In this document: piece by piece, positions 1 to 9,100 of the stretch | How the letters are laid out: the number at the start of each line of letters is the position of its first letter | Numbering within the stretch: position 1 is the first letter of the stretch | From: Poseidonibacter lekithochrous | GTDB taxonomy: Bacteria; Campylobacterota; Campylobacteria; Campylobacterales; Arcobacteraceae | Length of the DNA: 64,000 bases | Assembly: GCF_018861145.1 (NCBI RefSeq) | Contig: NZ_JAHKQT010000023.1 | Span: 372,001-436,000 of the forward strand | Reading direction: 5' to 3' | The notes under the pieces: generated by a model | The model's database searches: none | The model's input: only the letters and a program-made list of their open reading frames with translations | Told to the model about the DNA's origin: nothing | Made by a program: the position numbers and the translations under genes

Positions 1-142
1 AAACTGTTTTTAATCCATAACCAATACCAAAACCAATACCAACAGCAGCTACCATTGAGATACCCAAAGATAAGTTATCTAATGCTTCAAACTTATCTCT
101 ATGCTTAGGTCTAGTTTTCTCTACTTTTTTATTTTCTTCCAT
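1..142 (-). CDS. AtpZ/AtpI-like membrane protein, 3' part cut by window edge
   Basis: Reading down from the ATG at 142 gives a lysine- and charge-rich N-terminus followed by the start of a glycine-rich hydrophobic segment (LGISMVAAVGIGFGIGYGLK), open to the window edge. This is the layout of the small two-helix AtpZ/AtpI-type proteins that assist F0F1-ATP synthase assembly or ion uptake. It lies 11 nt downstream of ppnP and appears to be the third gene of a hemL-ppnP-atpZ unit; a small membrane protein next to hemL is also what I recall from Campylobacter. Only about 47 residues are visible, so the family call rests on the first helix and context. Confidence 0.6.
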   Translation of the reverse strand, partial: MEENKKVEKTRPKHRDKFEALDNLSLGISMVAAVGIGFGIGYGLKTV

Positions 143-153
143 TAAAATTCCTA

Positions 154-468
154 TTATTTAATATATGAACAACAATAATCAGTTATTGTTTTCACCTTAA
201 TATCAAAACTAGAGTTTGCATCAACATTAAAAGAAGTATCAGCGGTATAAGTATTCCAAGTATCAGAACCAGCTAGTTTAACTTCAACTGTTCCATCAAG
301 AATTTCCATTAATTCTGCTTCATTTGTACCAAAGTTATACTCTCCTGGCATCATAATTCCTAATGACATTTTAGAACCATCGTTGTTAATGAAACTTCTA
401 CTTGTAACATTTCCATCAAAATAAATATTTGCTTTTTTTACTAAATCTACGTTTTTTAATACTTCCAT
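154..468 (-). CDS. ppnP: Pyrimidine/purine nucleoside phosphorylase PpnP
   Basis: A 104-residue single-domain cupin of the DUF1255/YaiE family, which phosphorolyses several nucleosides to free base and ribose 1-phosphate in the cytoplasm. The family-typical segments are visible: an N-terminal NVDLVKKANIYFDGNVTSRS strand, SLGIMMPGEYNFGT, then MEILDGTVEVKL and the C-terminal FDIKVKTITDYCCSYI. Length is normal for the family (about 95-105 residues). It starts only 9 nt after hemL ends, with an AGGAG-like site in that gap, so it is probably translated from the same transcript as hemL. Confidence 0.9.
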   Translation of the reverse strand: MEVLKNVDLVKKANIYFDGNVTSRSFINNDGSKMSLGIMMPGEYNFGTNEAELMEILDGTVEVKLAGSDTWNTYTADTSFNVDANSSFDIKVKTITDYCCSYIK

Positions 469-477
469 TTTAATCTC

Positions 478-1758
478 CTAAAGGCTTTTCATAACTTCAG
501 ATGCTGCATCAATACAAGCATCAATATCTTCATTTGTCATAACTGTTGAAATAAACCCAGCTTCATATTGAGAACAAGCAAAATAGAAACCTTTTTTCAA
601 CATTTCATGATGAAACTTTGCAAATCTATCAAAATCACATTTTGCTACTTCTTTTATATTAAAAGGTTCTTTTTCACAAAAAAAGAAACCAAACATAGAA
701 CCTCTTGTATTAACTTGTAGAGGAATATTATTTTCATTCGCAACTTTTTTAAATCCATTTATTAATCTTAATGCTTTAGCATTTAATTCATCATAGATAG
801 AGGGATTCGCTTTTAATTTTCTAAGACTTGTTAATCCAGCACTCATAGCAACTGGATTTCCACTTAAAGTTCCTGCTTGATAAACTGCACCATCAGGTGA
901 AAGATGTCCCATGATTTCTTTTGAACTTGCAAATGCACCAACTGGCATACCTGCACCTATTACTTTACCAAAAGTTATAATATCTGCTTTCGTATCTACA
1001 GTTCCAGATGCACCTGTTAAAGAAGCTCTAAACCCTGTCATAACTTCATCAAAAATTAGTAAAGCACCATGTTTATCACATAACTCTCTACACGTTCTTA
1101 AAAACTCTTGAGTTGCAGGAATAAATCCCATATTACCTGCAATTGGTTCAATAATAATACAAGAAATATCATCTGAATCTTCAAAGCATTTCTTAAGATT
1201 CTCAATATTGTTATATTCACAAAGTAAGGTATGATTTGTTAAAGCAGCTGGAACTCCAGGTGAACTTGGCGTTCCAAAAGTTGCTAATCCTGAACCTGCT
1301 TGAACTAATAAAGAGTCAGAATGTCCATGATAACATCCTTCAAATTTTAAGATATCATCTTTACCCGTAACACCACGTGCAAGTCTAATTGCAGACATAG
1401 TAGCTTCTGTACCAGAACTTACAAATCTAACCTTATCAATATTTTCATACATTTCAACAATTTCTTCAGCTAATTGTGTTTCTAATTCAGTTGGTGCTCC
1501 AAAAGACAGACCGTTTTTTACAGTTTTTATAACTGCTTCTTCTATATCTTTATCACAATGACCAAAAATTAATGGCCCCCATGATTGTATAAAGTCTAAG
1601 TATTTATTACCATCAACATCAAACAAATAAGCACCCTCACCTCTTGCTATAAAAGGTGGAGTTCCTCCAACACTTTTAAACGCACGAACTGGTGAATCAA
1701 CACCACCTGGGATTACTTCACAAGCTTTTGCATATGCTTTTACTGAATTATCAAACAT
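478..1758 (-). CDS. hemL: Glutamate-1-semialdehyde 2,1-aminomutase
   Basis: Converts glutamate-1-semialdehyde to 5-aminolevulinate, the committed C5-pathway step of tetrapyrrole synthesis; cytoplasmic, PLP-dependent class III aminotransferase fold. The 426-residue length is normal. Diagnostic residues are the PLP lysine K265 in [16 protein letters not shown], the cofactor-binding D237 in FDEVMTGFR, and the N-terminal [13 protein letters not shown] signature. It is divergent from the TonB-like gene at 1808, with only 49 bp between start codons, and heads a unit with ppnP and an atpZ-like gene. Confidence 0.97.
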   Translation of the reverse strand: MFDNSVKAYAKACEVIPGGVDSPVRAFKSVGGTPPFIARGEGAYLFDVDGNKYLDFIQSWGPLIFGHCDKDIEEAVIKTVKNGLSFGAPTELETQLAEEIVEMYENIDKVRFVSSGTEATMSAIRLARGVTGKDDILKFEGCYHGHSDSLLVQAGSGLATFGTPSSPGVPAALTNHTLLCEYNNIENLKKCFEDSDDISCIIIEPIAGNMGFIPATQEFLRTCRELCDKHGALLIFDEVMTGFRASLTGASGTVDTKADIITFGKVIGAGMPVGAFASSKEIMGHLSPDGAVYQAGTLSGNPVAMSAGLTSLRKLKANPSIYDELNAKALRLINGFKKVANENNIPLQVNTRGSMFGFFFCEKEPFNIKEVAKCDFDRFAKFHHEMLKKGFYFACSQYEAGFISTVMTNEDIDACIDAASEVMKSL

Positions 1759-1795
1759 TTAATTTCCTATTAATTTTCTATTAGCGATATTCTAC

Positions 1796-1801
1796 TATAA
1801 T
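1796..1801 (+). promoter_or_regulatory. Candidate -10 box of the TonB-like gene
   Basis: A perfect TATAAT lies 6 nt before the ATG at 1808. With the usual 6-8 nt from the -10 box to the start site, transcription would begin at or next to the ATG, and no Shine-Dalgarno sequence separates them, so the mRNA could be leaderless. This is inference from sequence only. Confidence 0.4.
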
Positions 1802-1807
1802 CACGTT

Positions 1808-2566
1808 ATGAAACTTATTATATTAGCCTTTATTATATCAATATCTTTACATTTATTATTATTCAATAATTATAAACTTGCTCAAAAACCAAATGTAAAT
1901 AAAAAAGCTTTAGAAAAAGAGAAAAAAGCTAATGTAACTTTTGTAAAAATCAAGAAAGAAAAGAAGGCAGAAAAAAAAGTAACAGTAAAAAAAACTGAAG
2001 TAGTAAAAAAGAAAACAATAAAGAAAACAATTAAGAAAGTTGCTAAAAAAAGATCTATTACAAAAAAAGTGTCCAAGAAACTTATTAAAGCTCCTAAAGA
2101 AATAAATTATAAGAAAAAAAGAGTTACAAAAGTACCCACACAAAAAAAGATGAAAGCTCTTGAAAATAAAACATTAGAAGACTTTTTATCACAAGAAGAC
2201 CCCGTAGAACAAAAAGTATTAAACGAAATACAAAAATTATATGGAAAAGAGTTTGAATCCTTTACTAAAGTACAAAAAGTTTTTATTGAAAAAAATTTTA
2301 ATAGTTTTCAAATAATAACGCAAAGAGTATTAACAAGATTAGGATATCCTAAACTTGCAATTGAGATGAGATTATCAGGTCGCAATGTTGTAGAGTTTTT
2401 ATTTCATCCAAATGGTGACATTTCAAATTTAAGAATAACAAATTCATCTGGCTACGATGTATTTGATAAATATACTATTAAATTAATTGAAATTGCCTAT
2501 AAAGATTATCCAAGACCTAAAACTAAAACAAAGTTAAAATTCAATGTTCAATATCGATTATATTAA
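1808..2566 (+). CDS. TonB-like energy transducer protein
   Basis: A 252-residue protein with the three-part TonB plan. Residues 1-20 form a hydrophobic signal-anchor (IILAFIISISLHLLLF). Residues 30-120 are an extremely lysine-rich, proline-poor linker with repeated KK and TIKK units. About residues 170-252 form a TonB_C-like domain with YPKLAIEMRLSGRNVVEFLF and a final strand KLKFNVQYRLY. It would span the periplasm and pass the proton-motive force to outer-membrane receptors, although ExbB and ExbD are not nearby. The lysine-rich instead of proline-rich spacer is common in Campylobacterota. It is followed 12 nt later by an unknown membrane protein. The specific receptor partner cannot be told from this window. 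Confidence 0.75.
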   Translation: MKLIILAFIISISLHLLLFNNYKLAQKPNVNKKALEKEKKANVTFVKIKKEKKAEKKVTVKKTEVVKKKTIKKTIKKVAKKRSITKKVSKKLIKAPKEINYKKKRVTKVPTQKKMKALENKTLEDFLSQEDPVEQKVLNEIQKLYGKEFESFTKVQKVFIEKNFNSFQIITQRVLTRLGYPKLAIEMRLSGRNVVEFLFHPNGDISNLRITNSSGYDVFDKYTIKLIEIAYKDYPRPKTKTKLKFNVQYRLY

Positions 2567-2578
2567 AGAAGGAAATAG

Positions 2579-3298
2579 ATGTTAGAAAAGAAAACCCCAT
2601 CATATTTTAAAAGATTACTAAAAGGACAAATCAATCTAAATATAACTTTTTGGGTATGGTTTGTATTTGTTACACTGGCTATTAATATATTCATAGATAA
2701 TAGTTTTATTCAAACTGATTATCATCAAAACAATAATGGAGTTCTTTTTAGTTTTATAATTTATTTATTATCTTTTATATATTCAATTTTAATATTTATT
2801 GCTGTTTATAAAAGTGCTCAAAATTATATAGGAAATAAATTATGGCCTTTTTTAGCAAGAGTAATTATTTCTATAAATCTTTTCTTCTCATTATTTTCTG
2901 CCTATGATTTAATTAAAGTAACTATCTTTGAAGATTATGCAATTAAAAGTGAAATAAATAGTTTTAAAAATAATTTACCTTTAAAAGTAAACGAGTTTAG
3001 TCATTTAATAGATATTAATATTAATAAAAAAAATATCTATTATACTTATAGATTAGATAATATGGATATAAGTAGTGCTCAAAACTATAATTTAAAAAGA
3101 TTTAAATCTCAAGTTCAAGACTCTTTATGTGAAGAAGAGAACACAGTAAGATTACTAAAAAAAGATTATATTTTAAACTATACATACATAGATAAAAATG
3201 CGGAAAAATTAATAGATATTGAAACTAAAAAAACAAATTGTGGCAAAGGTATCTATGATTTAGATATATTAAAAGAACTAATAAGACAAGGTAATTAA
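2579..3298 (+). CDS. Unknown membrane protein with C-terminal soluble domain
   Basis: I do not recognise a named family. The 239-residue product begins with about 20 polar residues and then has three strongly hydrophobic segments (roughly 22-42, 58-78 and 88-110). A polar, lysine- and asparagine-rich domain of about 125 residues follows and contains two cysteines, in DSLCEEEN and KTNCGKG, that could pair if the domain is periplasmic. An AAGGAAATAG ribosome site precedes the ATG. It sits between the TonB-like gene (12 nt) and another unknown gene (3 nt) on one strand, so the three are probably co-transcribed. Confidence 0.6.
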   Translation: MLEKKTPSYFKRLLKGQINLNITFWVWFVFVTLAINIFIDNSFIQTDYHQNNNGVLFSFIIYLLSFIYSILIFIAVYKSAQNYIGNKLWPFLARVIISINLFFSLFSAYDLIKVTIFEDYAIKSEINSFKNNLPLKVNEFSHLIDININKKNIYYTYRLDNMDISSAQNYNLKRFKSQVQDSLCEEENTVRLLKKDYILNYTYIDKNAEKLIDIETKKTNCGKGIYDLDILKELIRQGN

Positions 3299-3301
3299 TA
3301 A

Positions 3302-3745
3302 ATGAATTTAGAACAAATACAAGAGAGTTTAATATCAGACTTTAATTTTGAAAAGGTTATGAATATTTTAGAGAAGTTAAATGAAAAATATGTAAAAGAA
3401 GACTTGATTAACAATATAAAAGGTTTGATTAAAATGGCTTATGTTTCAAGAGAAATGGAAGATGTAAGCTTCACATCAGGGCACTTTATAATAAATAGAT
3501 CTTACTATGAAGGTGAAGAAGTTCAATATGACTTGAGCTTTTTACTTGAAGTAAATTCAAATCTAAGCTATGAATTAGAAAAACCTTTTGAAACAAAAAA
3601 CATAAATGAAAAAGAAGTTCTTTTAAAGAAAAAATTAGAAGAGCTACTTTTAATAAATACAAATGCATATAAAGAAGATAGTGATAATTATACTTATGAA
3701 GCAAATATACAAAGAATCGAAAGAATGATAGAAGTTCTAGATTAG
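3302..3745 (+). CDS. Unknown small cytoplasmic protein
   Basis: A 147-residue acidic, leucine- and glutamate-rich protein with no signal peptide or membrane segment; I do not recognise the family. It looks mostly helical, with a central stretch (SFTSGHFIINRSYYEGEEV) that may be beta structure. It follows the preceding membrane protein by 3 nt and ends just before a 12-bp stem hairpin, so it is the last gene of the TonB-like unit. Codon use matches its neighbours, which supports it as real. No function can be assigned. Confidence 0.6.
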   Translation: MNLEQIQESLISDFNFEKVMNILEKLNEKYVKEDLINNIKGLIKMAYVSREMEDVSFTSGHFIINRSYYEGEEVQYDLSFLLEVNSNLSYELEKPFETKNINEKEVLLKKKLEELLLINTNAYKEDSDNYTYEANIQRIERMIEVLD

Positions 3746-3753
3746 ATATCACG

Positions 3754-3782
3754 TTAAATAAAAGTATAAAACTTTTATTTAA
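3754..3782. terminator. Bidirectional hairpin terminator
   Basis: A perfect 12-bp inverted repeat (TTAAATAAAAGT / ACTTTTATTTAA) with a 5-nt loop lies just after the plus-strand unit ending at 3745 and faces minus-strand rodA. Both arms are A/T-rich, so it could end transcripts from either side. Confidence 0.6.
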
Positions 3783-3895
3783 TCGTAGCAAGAATCAACT
3801 CTGTTAAGTGTAAATCTAACACCTGTTTTAAAAGAAGTTGTACCATCAAAACTCTCTTCACATCCTATAAAACAATTATTTTGTACTTTTATACT
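3783..3895 (-). other. Open stretch after the rodA stop; possible micro-ORF or coding remnant
   Basis: Reading on in the rodA frame past its stop, about 37 codons stay open to a TAA in the terminator arm at 3782-3784. The translation looks protein-like, with three cysteines and the segment FTLNRVDSCYD. There is no in-frame ATG, GTG or TTG, so this may be a decayed C-terminus of another gene. A second frame offers a 23-codon ORF beginning MVQLLLKQ. I cannot name a function. Confidence 0.2.
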
Positions 3896-5002
3896 TTATA
3901 ACTTCCTCTCATAATTATATAAATCCATATATCTAAATGCTAACAAGTTTTCTAAAATTGCAAAAATTACAACAAAATTAATAAAGGAACTTCCACCATA
4001 AGAAAAAAGTGGTAAGGGAAGTCCAACAACGGGTGCAAATCCTATAACCATTAAGATATTTACACTCATATTAAAAAATAGTAGTAGCCCCAACCCTGAG
4101 GCAAATACCCGTATGACGTAATCATCTTTAAAGTAATAATTTAAAGTTAATAAATGTGCAATTAATAATCCATATAAAAATATAAGGCCAATAGCCCCTA
4201 AAAAACCATATCTTTCAACAAAATAAGCAAAAATAAAATCACTTGTTGCAATAGGTAAGAATTTTAAATGTGTTTGCGTGGCATCTTCGCTTAATTTTCC
4301 AGTTAATCCTCCCGAACCAATTGCTATAATCGATTGTTGAACATGATAACTAGGTTTCTCTGAAATAAAATCCTTTATTCTTTTCTTTTGATAATCTTTT
4401 ATCAAATATGTGTAAATAAAAGGTGATGATATTCCCATTACTAAAATAATTGATGTCCAAATTTTCCAATTTACTCCAACAATAAACAAAATTCCATAAC
4501 CTACAAGTAATAATACAAGTGCAGTTCCTAAATCAGGTTCTTTTGCAATTAATATAAATGGCAATAAAATATAAAATGAAAAATATGCAAAATCTGCAAA
4601 ATTATAGCCCTTTTTGGGAGGTGGTTTATTATGAATTAAATACCCAAGCATTAAAATATATATAGGTTTTATAAGCTCAGAAGGCTGTATTGTTGTATTT
4701 AAAATAGGCAATGGAAGCCATCTTTTAGCACCTAGTTTTGTGACACCCCAAAATTCAACTGCAAGTAAAAGTAAAATACCTAACCAATAAAGAGAAGGAA
4801 CTAATCTCAACTTCTTTCTAATAGGTAAAATAAAAACTATAATAAATGTAAAAAATGAAAGTGTAAAGTATATTAATTGTTTATTTGCTAATATTTCATT
4901 AGTTTCACTTATTAGATGATATGATAAATATATCAACGGTAAAACAAATAGTATTAACAAATAGTCAAAATGGGAAATTATTCTCTTATCAAATAAACGC
5001 AT
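3896..5002 (-). CDS. rodA: Peptidoglycan glycosyltransferase RodA (SEDS family)
   Basis: Polymerises lipid II glycan chains in the elongasome with a partner class B PBP; inner membrane, about ten helices. The 368-residue product shows the SEDS/RodA signature blocks: YQKKRIKDFISEKPSYHVQQ, then AIGSGGLTGK followed by FLPIATSDFIFAYFVERYGF, and the C-terminal FAPVVGLPLPLFSYGGSS. The TSDFIF block with LPLPLFSYGG fits RodA better than FtsW. The start codon at 5002 lies 19 bp from the likely start of rluA on the other strand. Placement beside rluA, flpA, trmB and ftsEX matches the Campylobacter order I recall (Cj1276c-Cj1282). Confidence 0.93.
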   Translation of the reverse strand: MRLFDKRIISHFDYLLILFVLPLIYLSYHLISETNEILANKQLIYFTLSFFTFIIVFILPIRKKLRLVPSLYWLGILLLLAVEFWGVTKLGAKRWLPLPILNTTIQPSELIKPIYILMLGYLIHNKPPPKKGYNFADFAYFSFYILLPFILIAKEPDLGTALVLLLVGYGILFIVGVNWKIWTSIILVMGISSPFIYTYLIKDYQKKRIKDFISEKPSYHVQQSIIAIGSGGLTGKLSEDATQTHLKFLPIATSDFIFAYFVERYGFLGAIGLIFLYGLLIAHLLTLNYYFKDDYVIRVFASGLGLLLFFNMSVNILMVIGFAPVVGLPLPLFSYGGSSFINFVVIFAILENLLAFRYMDLYNYERKL

Positions 5003-5021
5003 AGTGAAAGAGTATCTAAAA

Positions 5022-6008
5022 ATGTATAAAAATTTTATTGTTCAAGAAACAAATAGGTTAGATAAGTTCTTAGCATCACAAATTGATGCTTCAAGAAACC
5101 AAATAGAGCAACTTATAAAAAAAGAGTTCGTAAAAGTTGATGGTAAAACTGTAAGTAAAACAGGTTTAAAATTAAAAGAAAATCAAGAAATTGAAGTTTA
5201 TTTTCCAAAAGCACAAATAGAAGATGTAAAAGATGAAGTTTTTGTAAAAGAATCTTTAGAAGGAAAAGATGTAAAAATAATTTATGAAGATGAACATATT
5301 CTAGTTATAAATAAACCTGCAAATCTTACAATTCATGATGCTCCAAGTGTAAAAGATGCAACCTTAGTTGATTGGTTAAAACTAAATAACATATCTTTAT
5401 CAACAATTTCAGGAGAAGAAAGACATGGAATTGTTCATAGATTGGATAAAGGGACAACAGGGGTAATGGTAGTTGCAAAAACAAATGAAGCTCATACTTC
5501 ACTCTCAGAGCAATTACAAGATAAAACTATGGGGAGATATTATCTTGCTATTACGGATTTAGCACTAAAAGAAGATGTGATTATTGATAAACCAATAGGA
5601 AGAAATCCAAATAATAGATTAAAAATGTCTATTGAAGAAAATGGAAGAAATGCAAAATCTGCTTTTAAAAAAATTGATATAAGTACAAACGAAAAATATG
5701 AACTAATTGCAGCTAAATTATTTACAGGAAGAACACATCAGATAAGAGTTCATCTAAGTTCGATAAATAGGCATATTCTAGGAGATAATTTATATGGTTT
5801 TAAGGGCGATTTAAATAAAATAAATAGATTTTATTTACATGCATACAATCTGTATTTAATCCATCCTAATACTGGTGTTTTAATGACTTTTAAAGCAGAT
5901 TTACCAAATGACATGAATGAATTTTTAATTAAACATTTTCAAATGGAGAATATACATGACAAAATTGATGCAAACAACATCATTGACAGCTTTACTTCTT
6001 TTACTTAG
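5022..6008 (+). CDS. RluA-family 23S rRNA pseudouridine synthase
   Basis: Isomerises uridine to pseudouridine in large-subunit rRNA. An N-terminal S4 RNA-binding domain (NRLDKFLASQI through VKVDGKTV) is followed by the catalytic domain with HGIVHRLDKGTTGVMVV; the aspartate in HRLDKG is catalytic (residue 142). The C-terminal GRTHQIRVHL block is also present. I chose the ATG at 5022, preceded by AAAGAG, over the GTG at 5004 that abuts the rodA start codon. The 3' end overlaps flpA by 53 bp, indicating coupling. Which uridines are modified (RluC- or RluD-like) cannot be decided here. Confidence 0.9.
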   Translation: MYKNFIVQETNRLDKFLASQIDASRNQIEQLIKKEFVKVDGKTVSKTGLKLKENQEIEVYFPKAQIEDVKDEVFVKESLEGKDVKIIYEDEHILVINKPANLTIHDAPSVKDATLVDWLKLNNISLSTISGEERHGIVHRLDKGTTGVMVVAKTNEAHTSLSEQLQDKTMGRYYLAITDLALKEDVIIDKPIGRNPNNRLKMSIEENGRNAKSAFKKIDISTNEKYELIAAKLFTGRTHQIRVHLSSINRHILGDNLYGFKGDLNKINRFYLHAYNLYLIHPNTGVLMTFKADLPNDMNEFLIKHFQMENIHDKIDANNIIDSFTSFT

Positions 6009-7239
6009 TGGTTGTAATAATTTAAACAATAATTTAAACGCACCTGTTAAACCAAAAATAGATGAAACAATTGAAGTTATAGATAATAGTTCATTAAAAT
6101 CTATTTCTGATATGACATCTATTGCTTTTGAATGGAAGAAAGTAGATGATGTAAGAGTTACTGGATATAACTTTTATAGAGCAAATATGCATAAAGACGG
6201 TAGAAGACTAAAACTAATAGAATCTGTAAATAATAAATATACTACTCATTTTGTTGATAAAGAACTTGAACCAGATACAAAATATGTATATCAAATCTCT
6301 TCAAAAACAGCTGATGATACTGAGTCAAATACAACTGATGCTTATATAACACAAACTCTTCCAAGAATTGTTCCAGTTAGTTTCGTTCAAGCATTATCAG
6401 ACTTACCAAATAGAATCAAAATTATTTGGAGACCACATCCTGATTTAAGAGTTGCATACTATAAAATCGAAAAATTCAATACTACACTTAACGAGTGGAA
6501 TACTGAAAAGAAAATAAAAGGTAGATTAGAATCTGAATACATTGATGATGGTTTAGATAATAATGAAACTTTTAAATATAGAGTTACAGCTTATACATTT
6601 GAAGATGTATCTACAAAACCAAGTGAAGCAGTTACTGCTAAAACAAAAGCATTACCAAATGGTGTACAAAATTTAAGTGCAACAAATAATGAACCTAAAA
6701 AGATTATATTATCTTGGGAACCATCTGTTACTAATGATATTATAAAATATGAAATTCACAGAAGTGCTATTAAAACTTTTGGCTTTAAAAGAATAAAAGA
6801 AGTTAATAATAGTACATTCGCTTTTGTAGACCAAATAGATGAAGATGGAAAAGAATATTATTATAAAGTTGTAGCTGTTGATAAAGATAACTTAAAAAGT
6901 TCATCAAAAACAGATCCAATAAAAGGAATAAGTTTAAATCAACCAGCAAAACCAACTATTACCTTAGCTCAAATTCAAAATTCACAAGCAATTTTAAATT
7001 GGACTTCTCCTGATAATAGAGCAATATCATATAATATTTATAAAAAAACTATGATTAGTTTCTTTGAATCAAAAACGGAGAAGTTTACAAATATTCGTGA
7101 TTTAAGATTTGTAGATAATAATATTATCTCAGGAGTTGAATATAAGTATTCAATTCAAGCAAATGATACATACGGATTAATGTCTGAAAAAACAGATGAA
7201 GCGTCATTAATTTTACCAAAAATACCTCTTAAAAAGTAG
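5956..7239 (+). CDS. flpA: Fibronectin type III lipoprotein, FlpA-like
   Basis: A 427-residue surface lipoprotein. The signal peptide ends in a lipobox LLLSGC with the lipidated cysteine near residue 20, followed by an asparagine-rich tether. About four fibronectin type III repeats follow, each showing the W/Y...Y pattern (IAFEWKKVDDVRVTGYNFY, IIWRPHPDLRVAYYKIEKF, ILSWEPSVTNDIIKYEIHR, ILNWTSPDNRAISYNIYKK). In Campylobacter jejuni the orthologous position encodes FlpA, a fibronectin-binding adhesin; whether this free-living relative uses it for host binding is unknown. The start lies inside the rluA 3' end behind a GGAG site. Confidence 0.85.
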   Translation: MTKLMQTTSLTALLLLLSGCNNLNNNLNAPVKPKIDETIEVIDNSSLKSISDMTSIAFEWKKVDDVRVTGYNFYRANMHKDGRRLKLIESVNNKYTTHFVDKELEPDTKYVYQISSKTADDTESNTTDAYITQTLPRIVPVSFVQALSDLPNRIKIIWRPHPDLRVAYYKIEKFNTTLNEWNTEKKIKGRLESEYIDDGLDNNETFKYRVTAYTFEDVSTKPSEAVTAKTKALPNGVQNLSATNNEPKKIILSWEPSVTNDIIKYEIHRSAIKTFGFKRIKEVNNSTFAFVDQIDEDGKEYYYKVVAVDKDNLKSSSKTDPIKGISLNQPAKPTITLAQIQNSQAILNWTSPDNRAISYNIYKKTMISFFESKTEKFTNIRDLRFVDNNIISGVEYKYSIQANDTYGLMSEKTDEASLILPKIPLKK

Positions 7240-7247
7240 TTTTAGAA

Positions 7248-8438
7248 ATGCCGCATATAGTATTTAATAAAACAGAACTAATAAATACACCATCAAAAAA
7301 AGATGGTGTAGATTTTAAATTTATTGCAAAATCGTATAATTTTACAGAACATCAAAGAAATACAGAATATAAAATTGCAGTCGAAAATGAAAATAAAGAA
7401 TTTTTATTAACTTTAAAAAATAAAGATAATGACCAAATGGTTAAAATTGATAAAGTTACAAGAATTGCTCCAATTACTTTAGTAAAAGATGCTTTAAATG
7501 CTTATACTAACTCTATTGATGCTAATATTGTATTTTCAAATACTAATACAATTAATCAAAAAGCTGAGCAAAACAAAGAGTTCTTAAAAGATATAAATTA
7601 TTTTGTTGATGAATTTCAAACAGATAAAGAGATTCAAATAGAAGTTGGATTTGGTAGTGGTAGACATTTATTATATCAAGCTAAAAATAATCCAGATGTT
7701 CAATTTATTGGTTTAGAAATTCATACACCATCAATTGAACAAGCATTAAAACAAATGAAACTTCAAGATATTACAAATGTTCTTATAGTAAATTATGATG
7801 CAAGACTATTTATGGAGTTTATAGACTCAAATAAAGTTGGTAAAATTTTCGTACACTTCCCTGTTCCATGGGATAAAAAACCTCATAGAAGAATTTATTC
7901 TAATGAATTTATAAATGAAGCTTTAAGAGTATTAAAAGTTGGTGGAACGCTAGAACTTAGAACTGACAGTAGAAAATACTTTGATTACTGTACAGAACTT
8001 CTTACAAATCTTCCTACAGGAAAGATTACAATTGATATTAATAAAGATTTAGAAATAACAAGTAAGTATGAAGATAGATGGAGAAAACAAGGGAAAAATA
8101 TCTATGATGTAGTTTTATTATCACATAGTATTGATAAACCTTTAAAAATAGAAAAAGACTTTTCATTTGATTTTGAAATAAACTATGAAGAAAAAATAAA
8201 AAGCATAACTACAAAATCTATTGTTGAAAAAGATTTCTTTGTACATATTGAAGATTTATTCACTATCGAAGATGAAGATAATTCTGGATTAATTCAACTA
8301 ACAATGGGTAATTTTGATAGACCTGTTAGTAAGTATTTACTTATTCAAAATGGAAAGATAAAATATTATCAAGGAACACCAATTCCAACAAGTTCAAATA
8401 TAAAAGCTCACAACAAGCTAAAAGAGATTCTTAACTAA
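7248..8438 (+). CDS. trmB: tRNA (guanine-N7)-methyltransferase TrmB, long form
   Basis: Methylates guanosine 46 in the tRNA variable loop using SAM. The SAM motif EVGFGSGRH is at residues 132-140, followed by FIGLEIHTPS. The TrmB-specific catalytic block FVHFPVPWDKKPHRR is near residue 205. At 396 residues it is much longer than the usual 220-240: about 120 extra N-terminal residues and about 120 C-terminal residues surround the core, an extension also seen in Campylobacter. The stop overlaps the ftsE start by 1 nt, tying it to the cell-division unit. Confidence 0.92.
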   Translation: MPHIVFNKTELINTPSKKDGVDFKFIAKSYNFTEHQRNTEYKIAVENENKEFLLTLKNKDNDQMVKIDKVTRIAPITLVKDALNAYTNSIDANIVFSNTNTINQKAEQNKEFLKDINYFVDEFQTDKEIQIEVGFGSGRHLLYQAKNNPDVQFIGLEIHTPSIEQALKQMKLQDITNVLIVNYDARLFMEFIDSNKVGKIFVHFPVPWDKKPHRRIYSNEFINEALRVLKVGGTLELRTDSRKYFDYCTELLTNLPTGKITIDINKDLEITSKYEDRWRKQGKNIYDVVLLSHSIDKPLKIEKDFSFDFEINYEEKIKSITTKSIVEKDFFVHIEDLFTIEDEDNSGLIQLTMGNFDRPVSKYLLIQNGKIKYYQGTPIPTSSNIKAHNKLKEILN

Positions 8439-9100
8439 TGCTGGAAGCCAAGAATATATACTTATCATATGATGATAATAAATATATTATTAAAAAAGGA
8501 AACTTTCGAATTAAACCCAAAGAATTCATCTTTATAGGTGGAAACTCTGGAAGTGGGAAGTCTACTTTATTAAAATCTTTTTACGGAGAGATTCCATTAA
8601 AACATGGCAGTTTAAAAATTGATGGGGTTGAAGTTTTTGGAATTAAAGGGAAAAAACTAAGAGTTCTTAGAAAAGATATTGGAGTTATATTCCAAGATTA
8701 TAAACTTGTAAATGAATATACTATTGAAGAAAATATTATGATTCCTTTAAAAATCAATGGTTACTCAAACGAAATATCAAAAGATCAAGCAAATAAGTTA
8801 CTATCACATGTAAAATTATCTCATCGTGCAGGATATTATCCAAATGAATTAAGTGGTGGAGAACAACAAAGAGTTGCCGTTGCACGAGCACTTGCGCATA
8901 ATCCAAAGATTATAATAGCAGATGAACCTACTGGTAACCTAGATGATTATTCAGCAGAAGTTGTTTGGAACTTATTAAAAGGTGCAAATGAACAGTTAGG
9001 AATTACAATTGTAGTTGTGACACATAGAGTTCCTAAAAATTTAGGAATAAAATTTAGACAGTTATCGTTAGAGGATGGTATGATTTATGAAGTTTCTTAA
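8438..9100 (+). CDS. ftsE: Cell division ATP-binding protein FtsE
   Basis: ATPase of the FtsEX complex, which couples divisome assembly to activation of peptidoglycan hydrolases. The Walker A is [10 protein letters not shown] (residues 34-43), the Q-loop is in VIFQDYKLV, the ABC signature is [10 protein letters not shown], and the Walker B is [12 protein letters not shown]. The 220-residue length is standard. It overlaps trmB by 1 nt and ftsX by 14 nt, so stoichiometric coupled translation with FtsX is likely. Confidence 0.95.
   Translation: MLEAKNIYLSYDDNKYIIKKGNFRIKPKEFIFIGGNSGSGKSTLLKSFYGEIPLKHGSLKIDGVEVFGIKGKKLRVLRKDIGVIFQDYKLVNEYTIEENIMIPLKINGYSNEISKDQANKLLSHVKLSHRAGYYPNELSGGEQQRVAVARALAHNPKIIIADEPTGNLDDYSAEVVWNLLKGANEQLGITIVVVTHRVPKNLGIKFRQLSLEDGMIYEVS

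Noticed and set aside
1882-2143. Long antisense ORFs opposite the TonB-like gene
   Set aside because: They are mirror images of the lysine-rich linker (phenylalanine-rich when read in reverse) and have no ribosome sites.
7248-8438. TrmB as a gene fusion because of its length
   Set aside because: The long form is what I recall from Campylobacter orthologues; the extra regions show no second recognised domain.
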